A stretch of DNA of 64,000 nucleotides from positions 124,001 to 188,000 of the forward strand of contig NZ_LYPF02000012.1 in NCBI RefSeq assembly GCF_001661595.2. The letters are read 5' to 3'. The DNA is from Crocinitomix algicola. Its GTDB lineage: Bacteria > Bacteroidota > Bacteroidia > Flavobacteriales_D > Crocinitomicaceae. A program made the translations under genes and the position numbers. The notes under the pieces are model-generated. The model was not told the DNA's origin. It made no database searches and saw nothing but the letters and a program-made list of their open reading frames with translations. Below are positions 24,381 to 31,287 of the stretch, in pieces (the stretch's first letter is position 1; every line of letters begins with the position of its first letter).

Positions 24381-25202
24381 ATGAACAAATTTGAAAAATA
24401 TCTAGCTGAACTTAATGAATTCACAGATTCTATTGATTTCGAATCCAACGATCTAGAAGAAATCAAAAAATTTGTTCCTATCGTCAGCAAAATCCTTGGT
24501 GTCGAATCATTATCAACATATGTCATGAACGTTGATACTGAAAATTTAGTTCTAACTCGTTGCCGAAAAAATAAAGGGAGGGGTATCTTATATGAAAACA
24601 CGGCAGAGTTGAATTATCCAAAGGCGGAATATGTAAACCTGCATGGCAGAGCGAATGTTTGGAACCAGTCAAGATTTTATGCTTCAGACCGCCCAGGAAC
24701 TTCGCTTTATGAGGTTAGACCAAATAATGATTGGATTTCTTCTATTGACTTGAGAATAACTAAACCTAGCTTAAAAATGTTAGCTGTAAATCCAAACTCG
24801 AAATATCTGCTAAAAACTCAGACAAATTTCACTGATGCTGAAAAGGCTTTTAATAAGTATCTCAGTGAGAGGTTTATGGCACAAATTCCACCAGAAAAAC
24901 ACTTTCTTTATTTGCCGTCAGCAATTCTTACAAACTTACTTATTCAAGATGTTGATGGAATCGTTTTTCCCTCTGTCGCGTCAAATTTAAAAGGCGAAAA
25001 TTTTGTATTGAAACCTGAATTAATAGATAAATATTCACAAATTATTGAAACCAGAGTACAAGAAACATATAGACATAAATCACCATTCGAATTCAAAACT
25101 AAATGTCTATATGTTTCAAACGAATTTAGTAGAAGTGGGGAAATCATATGGAAACCCTTGAATTGCAATGGACATAAAATTGATGAAAGTATATACCATT
25201 AA
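24381..25202 (+). CDS. RES-domain protein (NAD-degrading toxin family)
   Basis: About 273 aa; I chose the ATG at 24381 over a non-ATG start upstream. Residues ~90-235 fit the RES domain: LHGRANVWNQSRFYASDRPGTSLYEVRPN (Arg and Tyr near the NAD site), then DGIVFPSVASNLKGENFVLKPE. RES toxins of type II systems degrade NAD+. The usual Xre/COG5642 antitoxin gene is absent and the N-terminal ~85 residues are extra, so the protein may be a self-contained effector or be silenced in another way. Confidence 0.68.
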   Translation: MNKFEKYLAELNEFTDSIDFESNDLEEIKKFVPIVSKILGVESLSTYVMNVDTENLVLTRCRKNKGRGILYENTAELNYPKAEYVNLHGRANVWNQSRFYASDRPGTSLYEVRPNNDWISSIDLRITKPSLKMLAVNPNSKYLLKTQTNFTDAEKAFNKYLSERFMAQIPPEKHFLYLPSAILTNLLIQDVDGIVFPSVASNLKGENFVLKPELIDKYSQIIETRVQETYRHKSPFEFKTKCLYVSNEFSRSGEIIWKPLNCNGHKIDESIYH

Positions 25203-25203
25203 A

Positions 25204-25280
25204 ACTAAACCTAACAAAAAGTAAAATTTACAGCATAGCTGTTCGGCATAAATGCCTAATTTTACTTAGCCGTTGTAAGC
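25204..25280 (+). other. attC-like site 7
   Basis: ACTAAACCTAAC (25204-25215) is complementary to the cassette start GTTAGGTTTA.T with one mismatch in 13. The inner arms AGTAAAAT (25220-25227) and ATTTTACT (25259-25266) are perfect. A second small hairpin CAGCATAGCTG lies in the loop. The right boundary is GCCGTTGTAAGC. Confidence 0.75.
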
Positions 25281-25323
25281 AATTGAAAATTCACATTATT
25301 AATAAATTCAAAACTTTAAACAA

Positions 25324-25968
25324 ATGAAAAATCTATTATTAGTATCAATCTTTCTGAGCCTGACACTTAATGCTGTTAGTCAGATACAGGCAATTACAGA
25401 AAACGGAGATACAATTACAGTATTTGAAAACGGTACCTGGGAAAAAACAAAGTATGCAAAAGAAATAACTTACATTAACTCAACAGTGAAAGCAACAGTA
25501 GAAGTTGACGAATTTGAAAAGACAAAGAAAATTACAACTGAAAGATGGTCAAGGTTTGGTGTAAATAATGTTTCGGAAACTATTAGTGGTTATCTTTTTA
25601 GAGTTGATGACTTAACAGTCTTTTCAATCACATATTCGGGTGATTTAGGTTGTTTATCAGAGTATAGTACTACGATGAAAGTTAAATTAACAAATGGTAA
25701 TGTCATAGAGTTCGCTCAAATAAGTGATACTGAATGTGGTGATAATGAAACTGCAAGATTTATTCCTTTAACAAGAGACCAACTAAAAGACGAAAGTTTT
25801 CAATCAATTTTAGACGAAAATATAGAGCAACTTAAACAGTTTGATTGGGAAACGATTAGAATTAATGGTAGCGAATACTATACGGACATTTCTCCTAAGA
25901 AATCAGGGAAAGTACCAAATCCTGAACAATTTTTCAGACAACATATAATAGCCGCGGATAATCAATAA
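25324..25968 (+). CDS. Secreted protein of unknown function
   Basis: 214 aa with a signal peptide (about 1-20, ending NAVSQ). The mature protein begins with a short ITENGDTITVFENGTWEK motif common at the start of Bacteroidota exported proteins. Two Cys residues (in GDLGCLSEY and SDTECGDN) could form a disulfide. It is beta-rich with no enzyme motif I can name. It is the only gene of its cassette. Confidence 0.7.
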   Translation: MKNLLLVSIFLSLTLNAVSQIQAITENGDTITVFENGTWEKTKYAKEITYINSTVKATVEVDEFEKTKKITTERWSRFGVNNVSETISGYLFRVDDLTVFSITYSGDLGCLSEYSTTMKVKLTNGNVIEFAQISDTECGDNETARFIPLTRDQLKDESFQSILDENIEQLKQFDWETIRINGSEYYTDISPKKSGKVPNPEQFFRQHIIAADNQ

Positions 25969-25970
25969 CT

Positions 25971-26170
25971 GAATACAACAAAGTATATAAAACATAAGGT
26001 TGTCAGTGGTTTACGAAATGTTTGTACATTTAATCAGGTCCGCCAAATCTGCGATTTGACGGTTTTGTTAAATATTTTAAATTTGTGTCAAAACGCAAAT
26101 TTGGCTACGTGCAAACATGATAGGAAAGTGCTTCAAATCCCGTACGTTTTATATACGTAGCCGTTAGCCT
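25971..26170 (+). other. attC-like site 8 (long, structured)
   Basis: GAATACAAC (25971-25979) opens the site. GTATATAAAAC (25983-25993) and GTTTTATATAC (26146-26156) are a perfect 11-bp inverted pair. Between them are nested pairs, e.g. ATGTTTGTAC with GTGCAAACAT. The right boundary GCCGTTAGCC is at 26160-26169. Confidence 0.68.
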
Positions 26171-26190
26171 ACATATGAAACCAACAATAA

Positions 26191-27789
26191 ATGAATAAAG
26201 GACAAATTCAAATAGGACAATTTCTCAGAGTCTTTTCTGAAACACTTGGATTGAAGAAAACAGCTCTTCTAAGTTTGTCGAGTTTTGAGAGTGTGGATAA
26301 GGAACAAATGCAATTTGACGAAACACTAGCTGAACTAAACAAGGAATACGAGAAAAAATTTGATATGGTTTTCGCTGATTTACCTTTTGGTATGAGACGA
26401 GAACCATTTATTTATGATGAAAATAGAAAAGTAAATCAGAGTTGGAACATTCTCACAAAAGGACTTGAGAAAATAAATCCCAATGGAACTCTATTCGCAG
26501 TTATTGAACCTGCTGTTTATTTTTCAAAACAAGGAAAGGATTTTCTTGTAGCACTTGAAACCAAAGGTTATTTCGCCAATTTATTTCTAAATGCACCTGA
26601 AAAGCTTTATCAACCAAAAACAGCATTTAATCCAATTATCATTGGCTTTCAAAATCATAAAACGGATACACTATTTATTGCAGAAATTGACAATGAAAAC
26701 CCCTTGTTAATTGCAAATAACTTTAAGGAAAAAAAAGGTGACAATATTCAAAATGGTAAGTGGGTTGACCGTAAAACATTTGTAACATTTCAGAAAGCAA
26801 AAATCGAAAATGAAATTGGTGGACTTCAAACTCAATACAAGGATTACAGACATTATCGACTTTCAGAAGTTGCCATATGCATTAATTTAACAAGAGAGAG
26901 TTTTAACGACTTGCCAAACTCAGTTTATATACCCAAAATAGGGACTTCTAAGGTTGTTTCGTCTATCAATGACATACGAATTAAACACCAAAATATTTTC
27001 CAAATTCAACTTGACCCTGAATTGGTTCTATCAGAGTATTTGGCTCTTTTCTACGAATCTGATTTAGGACAATTAATCCTTAGTTCATTAAGCACAGGCT
27101 CTTTCATACCAAACATTACGAAGAGTAACATTGAAGACAGTCAACTTGCCATTCCGCCTATTGCAGAACAGAAAATATTGATTCATACAAACCAAAAATT
27201 AAAAGAGCTTCAAGATACAGTAAATGAATTAAAAAGTGAATTAAGTCTTAACCCAAAAAGTGCGAATACAATATTAGAAAAGTTTGATTCGATTGTGAGT
27301 CCATTAAAGAAACTTAGTTCTGAGGACGAAATTCTTTCACTAATTAGAAAAGGAGAAAACAAAAAGTCCGAATTCAAGCAAACGTTTTCTAAAAACGTTC
27401 ACACTTCAAAAAAGGACAAGGAAATTGAAAAATCTTCATTAAAGAACATAGTCGGATTTTTAAATGCAGAAGGTGGAACACTCTTAATCGGAGTTGCTGA
27501 CAATGGAGAAATTACAGGTGTTGAAGATGACTTTTTCAAATCAAATGATAAGTATCTATTGAATTTTAAAAATGCACTAAACACTAAAATTGGCTCAGAA
27601 TTTTATCCACTAATTGACTTTGACTTATTCCAAGTTTTGGACAAGCACGTTTTGCGTGTCACCTGTAAACCTTCAAAAAAGGCTTGTTTCTATGACGGAA
27701 ATGAATTTTACGTTAGGACAAACCCTGCAACCGATAAATTAGAAGGACGACAACTGATTGAATATGTAAAAAGAAGATTTAAAGAATAA
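26191..27789 (+). CDS. DNA methylase-like / HsdS-like / AlbA_2 (Schlafen-type) fusion protein
   Basis: 532 aa. Residues ~50-190 look like the back half of an N6-adenine methylase: KFDMVFADLPFG in place of the (N/D)PP(Y/F) motif, then NPNGTLFAVIEPAVYFS. The S-adenosylmethionine motif I is missing, so methylation is doubtful. Residues ~220-350 resemble an HsdS target-recognition half with its coiled coil (ITKSNIEDSQLAIPPIAEQK, then KLKELQDTVNELKSEL). Residues ~380-530 are an AlbA_2 domain (KSEFKQTF, then IVGFLNAEGGTLLIGVADNG). It may be a one-protein defence factor, but the function is unproven. Confidence 0.7.
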   Translation: MNKGQIQIGQFLRVFSETLGLKKTALLSLSSFESVDKEQMQFDETLAELNKEYEKKFDMVFADLPFGMRREPFIYDENRKVNQSWNILTKGLEKINPNGTLFAVIEPAVYFSKQGKDFLVALETKGYFANLFLNAPEKLYQPKTAFNPIIIGFQNHKTDTLFIAEIDNENPLLIANNFKEKKGDNIQNGKWVDRKTFVTFQKAKIENEIGGLQTQYKDYRHYRLSEVAICINLTRESFNDLPNSVYIPKIGTSKVVSSINDIRIKHQNIFQIQLDPELVLSEYLALFYESDLGQLILSSLSTGSFIPNITKSNIEDSQLAIPPIAEQKILIHTNQKLKELQDTVNELKSELSLNPKSANTILEKFDSIVSPLKKLSSEDEILSLIRKGENKKSEFKQTFSKNVHTSKKDKEIEKSSLKNIVGFLNAEGGTLLIGVADNGEITGVEDDFFKSNDKYLLNFKNALNTKIGSEFYPLIDFDLFQVLDKHVLRVTCKPSKKACFYDGNEFYVRTNPATDKLEGRQLIEYVKRRFKE

Positions 27790-27792
27790 AAT

Positions 27793-27925
27793 ACGTGTGG
27801 TAACAATGTATATAAAAAATAGGCGAAATAGCAGTAAAATCAAGACTTTTGACTCGTTTCAAACTTTGGACTTAACTGAAAGTTTAGTGCTTCGAAACCG
27901 ACTACTATTCTTACACTAACCGCAC
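27793..27925 (+). other. Terminal, degraded attC-like site 9
   Basis: GTGTGGTAAC precedes an A/T-rich arm. The loop holds AAACTTT/AAAGTTT inside CGTTTC/GAAACCG. The right boundary seems worn (CTAACCGCACATAAC), and the array ends here. The rest of the gap to 28043 has no gene that I can support. Confidence 0.4.
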
Positions 27926-28043
27926 ATAACAACACACATTCAACCTGCAAATAACTCGCAAGCGCTAATTAAGGCAATGCCATTCCTTCACTATTTTTAC
28001 TGTTTTTACAGCATTGAGGCGGCGTGAGCTAAATGGGTAGAAA

Positions 28044-28760
28044 TTAATTTGCCGCTTCCTTTTCTGTAGGTGAAGAACTAATTACGGCTTTAATTATAGC
28101 ATTTTTATAGTCATTCATTTGATCAAAATCATTCGGTGATAGGGTGAGTTGTTGGTAGGTGAAGGAAAGGTTTTCTTGTGGGAAAATTAAGATGGTTTCG
28201 CCAAAACGTAGGTCAAATAATTTCATATTGATCATTAGGGTTGAAAATCCGTCGGGGCTTGAATTAAATACCCAATCATAGGTCGTGTTTTTAAGGGTAA
28301 AAATTCCTTGAGCAGTGAGGTAGGGGTAGTTTCTGGAATCAACAAGGGTATTTTCATCAATTTCAGGCGAATTATGCACCAGGATTAAAGAGAGTTTATA
28401 GTTGATTGTATCTGCGTCAATGTGCTCAAAGTCGCCGATACTTATTCCTTTAAAAAAGCGTCCGTTTGTATCTATTTCGATGGGAGTTGAAGCGACAGAA
28501 TAATCGTAGTTTGTTACGGGAAACGGAGATTTATTGAGGGGATAGGCTTCAAAAATTGATTTAAAATTTTGATAAGTTTCAATGTCTTGCGCAAATAAGG
28601 TTTTATCCCATAAGGTTGAGTCAACTTGATTTTGGGCGTGTTCTTTTAATTTTTCCGGGGTCCATTTTTTGGTTAAGATGGATTTAGGTTGAGATTTTTC
28701 GGTGCTGTTTGTGCAAGCAAGCGTAAAGAGACCGAGGATCAGGTATAATAAATTTTTCAT
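28044..28760 (-). CDS. Lipoprotein of unknown function
   Basis: 238 aa with a lipoprotein signal (MKNLLYLILGLFTLAC, Cys at 16). The mature part has a short Ser/Thr-rich linker and a beta-rich body (FFKGISIGDFEHIDAD, then YDWVFNSSPDGFSTLMINMK and FGETILIFPQENLSF). I do not recognise a family with confidence. The gene is the first core gene after the cassette array and points toward it. Confidence 0.7.
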   Translation of the reverse strand: MKNLLYLILGLFTLACTNSTEKSQPKSILTKKWTPEKLKEHAQNQVDSTLWDKTLFAQDIETYQNFKSIFEAYPLNKSPFPVTNYDYSVASTPIEIDTNGRFFKGISIGDFEHIDADTINYKLSLILVHNSPEIDENTLVDSRNYPYLTAQGIFTLKNTTYDWVFNSSPDGFSTLMINMKLFDLRFGETILIFPQENLSFTYQQLTLSPNDFDQMNDYKNAIIKAVISSSPTEKEAAN

Positions 28761-28913
28761 TGAGTTGAATTAGGTTCTAAAAATATGCAATTCATTTAAA
28801 TGACAATTTTAGAGCCACTAAAATAGTACTAACTGCGTGGCCTTTTTAAAATGCGTTAGGGATAGGAGCAATTGTTTAAGCTCTTCGTCCTTCCGTCTTA
28901 GACGGATGGGCGG

Positions 28914-28972
28914 AAGCGAGTGCGGATAGCCCGACCGTAAACGCGGAGACCAAGTTTACGGGAACGCCCAAA
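28914..28972. repeat. Dispersed palindromic repeat, copy 1
   Basis: GCGAGTGCGGATAGCCCGACC, trimmed here as GCGAGTGCGGATAGCCC, then hairpin CCGTAAAC/GTTTACGG, then GGGAACGCCCAA. The outer blocks recur at 62431-62489 with a different hairpin in the middle, so the pairing and not the hairpin sequence is kept. It is intergenic, next to the stop codon of the SurA-like gene. Confidence 0.7.
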
Positions 28973-28980
28973 TAAACGAA

Positions 28981-30372
28981 CTATTTTTTGAGCCAGTTGT
29001 ATTTAAAGGAGCATAAATCCTGATATTCCTGATCGATTAGGATAAAGTTGGCATTAATTTTTTGGGCAATCCATTTGTCGATGACGCGTTGTTTTTTCTT
29101 AGCCATTGCAGCCATTTCTATGAGTTGTCGATCTGTATTTAGGTTGGCTACGTGCGGTTCTGTTCTGCTCAAGAGTTTCACAATTCGAATGCCCTGTTTA
29201 TTTTGTTCCATATAGTTGATATACAGACCAGGAGAGGAGATGTCTCCAACTTGCATTGTTTGAGCAATTTGAGACATTTGTGGATCAATTTCATTGATAT
29301 TATTGATATCCCAATAATAGTCGCCAGAATACGGGTTTACGATTTGTCCGCCATTGTATTTTGAGTTTTCATCATCGCTAAATCGTCGTGCGGCTTCCGT
29401 AAATGTTATATTTCCCAGTCTAATTTGACGGTAAAGGCTGTCTATAGCATTAGAGGCCTTAGTCATTGCAGAACGGCTAATTTTTGGTGTAATTAAGATA
29501 TGTCTTGATTTATAATTGTCCCCTTTTCGTTCAATAAGTTGCACAATATGGAAACCGTATTGCGTTTCAAACACTTCGGAGATTTGGTTAGGTTCTTTGA
29601 GGTTAAACAGTGCCGCTTCAAATTCGGGCACCATGTTTCCTCTTGTTTGCCAACCCAAGTTACCGCCATCACCTCTAGATCCGGGATCATCTGAGTAAAT
29701 GGATGCCGCCGAGGAGAAACTAATTTCGTTATTGACAATTTCTTCGCGGATGTCGGCTAATTTAGATTGGGAAGCTTCTTTGTCGGCGTCGGATAATTTG
29801 GGGTAGAATACGATTTGAGCCAATTTTAGTTTAGCATTGATATCCGGTATACTATCTGCAGGAAGGGCGTTGTAAAATTTTTCTACTTCTTTTGGGGTGA
29901 TGTTTACATTTTCAGTAATTACATCTTGCATTTTTTCGGCAAGCATTCTTTTCTTGATCATTTCAAAAAATTCAGCTTTAATTTTGGCAACAGGTTTGCC
30001 GTAAAACTCCTCAAGTTGTTCGATACTACCAATTTGTGATGCGATGTGTTGGATTCGGCGCTCCATTTCTTGGTTGACCATTTCGTCAGGCACGTCTACA
30101 CTGTCAATTTTAGCTTGATTGACGAGGAGTTTTTCAAAAAGAAAATCCTCCAAAATACCACAGTCGGTTTGTTGATCGCCTTCCTCACCGTTTTGGATAA
30201 GATTTAAGCGCTGTGCTTGAATATCGGAAAGCAAAATAATTTCATCACCAATTTGAGCAACGATTTTATCGATTACCTTTTGGCTATTGGCTGCAGATCC
30301 AAATCCGAGACAACAGATTAAAAGCAAAATTAAATGGTTAATAGCGTTCAATTTTCTGCGCTTCATATGCAT
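28981..30372 (-). CDS. Periplasmic SurA-like peptidyl-prolyl isomerase/chaperone
   Basis: A 463-aa protein with a signal peptide (about 1-31, ending ANSQ), a SurA-like N-terminal helical region (about 32-165: KVIDKIVAQIGDEIILLSDIQAQ), then two PpiC parvulin domains (about 180-280 and 285-390, with LGWQTRGNMVPEFEAALFNLKEPNQIS and FGFHIV-type strands). It probably helps outer-membrane proteins fold in the periplasm. The start overlaps the preceding gene by about 35 bp; an alternative ATG lies 6 bp in. The gene pair is probably co-transcribed. Confidence 0.85.
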   Translation of the reverse strand: MHMKRRKLNAINHLILLLICCLGFGSAANSQKVIDKIVAQIGDEIILLSDIQAQRLNLIQNGEEGDQQTDCGILEDFLFEKLLVNQAKIDSVDVPDEMVNQEMERRIQHIASQIGSIEQLEEFYGKPVAKIKAEFFEMIKKRMLAEKMQDVITENVNITPKEVEKFYNALPADSIPDINAKLKLAQIVFYPKLSDADKEASQSKLADIREEIVNNEISFSSAASIYSDDPGSRGDGGNLGWQTRGNMVPEFEAALFNLKEPNQISEVFETQYGFHIVQLIERKGDNYKSRHILITPKISRSAMTKASNAIDSLYRQIRLGNITFTEAARRFSDDENSKYNGGQIVNPYSGDYYWDINNINEIDPQMSQIAQTMQVGDISSPGLYINYMEQNKQGIRIVKLLSRTEPHVANLNTDRQLIEMAAMAKKKQRVIDKWIAQKINANFILIDQEYQDLCSFKYNWLKK

Positions 30373-31192
30373 GTTGTATTATATCTTCTTTTATTTTTTC
30401 TCGCAAGGTTTTAACCCGGCTATTTAAAATTCGTTCACGTATATTTTCTCGCTCAAAGCTAATAGGAGAGAGGGTGTTTTTTAGTTTATAGTCGACAATA
30501 TTAAGGAAATAATAAAAACCATTTTCTTCAAAACGAATTTTAGACCGTTTGAGTATAAAACGATCCTTATTTATATCGTTTAATGGAATTTCTTTCAGTA
30601 AGTCGTCAAAATAGATCCAGCTATCCATGTCATAATAAAAGTTTGATGCGTATGTTTTTGCGTAGGTATCTATGGTCTCAAGGTCTGATTCTTTTCTAAG
30701 TTTATACGCAGCACCAATATTCTCAATGTCCGGCGCATCCAGTGGAATTTTAAGGTAGAGTACCTTAACTAAGTAATCGTTCAATTGAAAATCATCTTCA
30801 TGCGCTTTATAGTAGGTTTCAATGTCTGCATCAGATACATTTTGATCCAATTGCTGTTCGATGCGCACATTTTCTAATTCGTGGATGTATAAATCGTCCT
30901 CGTATTGTTTTACTTTTTTTGCAATTTTTTCTTGGTCGATGGATTTTTCATTTTTAGCAGCTTGAATTAGGGCTTGCTTTTCAATCCATTCGTTGATATA
31001 ATTTGAAACTACTTTTGCACTGTCTTTGGTTGAATAAGATAACATGAGTAGTTCAGAGCTGTAGAGTTCTTCATCGCCGACTTTAGCCACAATCTTACCT
31101 TTATAATCATCAGTTTTACATGCGGTCATCATGAATAGAACAAGGATGGCCATTATGAAAAAAAACTTATGGTTATGTTGGTAGGTTGTCAT
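30338..31192 (-). CDS. SurA/PpiC-like lipoprotein, chaperone part only
   Basis: About 284 aa; I chose the ATG at 31192 (MTTYQHNHKFFF), which gives a good lipoprotein signal (LFMMTAC). After the Cys the sequence is like the SurA N-terminal domain (KIVAKVGDEELYSSELLML, then INEWIEKQALIQAA) but the parvulin domain is not clear. Thus it is likely a membrane-anchored chaperone working with the SurA-like proteins on either side. It overlaps the downstream surA-like gene. Confidence 0.7.
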   Translation of the reverse strand: MTTYQHNHKFFFIMAILVLFMMTACKTDDYKGKIVAKVGDEELYSSELLMLSYSTKDSAKVVSNYINEWIEKQALIQAAKNEKSIDQEKIAKKVKQYEDDLYIHELENVRIEQQLDQNVSDADIETYYKAHEDDFQLNDYLVKVLYLKIPLDAPDIENIGAAYKLRKESDLETIDTYAKTYASNFYYDMDSWIYFDDLLKEIPLNDINKDRFILKRSKIRFEENGFYYFLNIVDYKLKNTLSPISFERENIRERILNSRVKTLREKIKEDIIQHAYEAQKIERY

Positions 31193-31217
31193 AAATGTAA
31201 ACTCCAAAGCTACGTAT

Positions 31218-31260
31218 AAAAAAAACCAACCTTTAAAACGTTACCGTCGGTTGGTTTTTA
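31218..31260 (-). terminator. Terminator after the 698-aa PPIase gene
   Basis: AAAAACCAACC and GGTTGGTTTTT (11 bp) around a 17-nt loop, with T-rich ends on both strands. It follows the gene ending at 31288 and separates it from the lipoprotein/SurA pair. Confidence 0.75.
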
Positions 31261-31287
31261 TTTAACAATTATTATAAATTTAAAGCA

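Larger units (their letters stand above)
17741..27804 (+). mobile_element. Integron-type cassette array lacking an integrase (CALIN-like)
   Basis: All genes here point the same way and are separated by imperfect palindromes. Boundaries read CCG|TT (or degraded CATT/CCGAT), e.g. around 18275, 20016, 20984, 22713, 23779, 24043, 25272 and 26163. For each cassette, the bases right after the boundary are complementary to the motif ending in AAC after its gene: 10/10 for the first (GTTGTATGGC with GCCATACAAC), 12/13 for the lipoprotein/RES cassette, and 7/9 to 9/11 for most others. That is what a circularised integron cassette predicts. No integron integrase gene is in the window. Confidence 0.75.

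Noticed and set aside
17741-27804. Prophage or ICE
   Set aside because: No structural, integrase, relaxase or replication genes are present; the boundaries fit cassettes instead.
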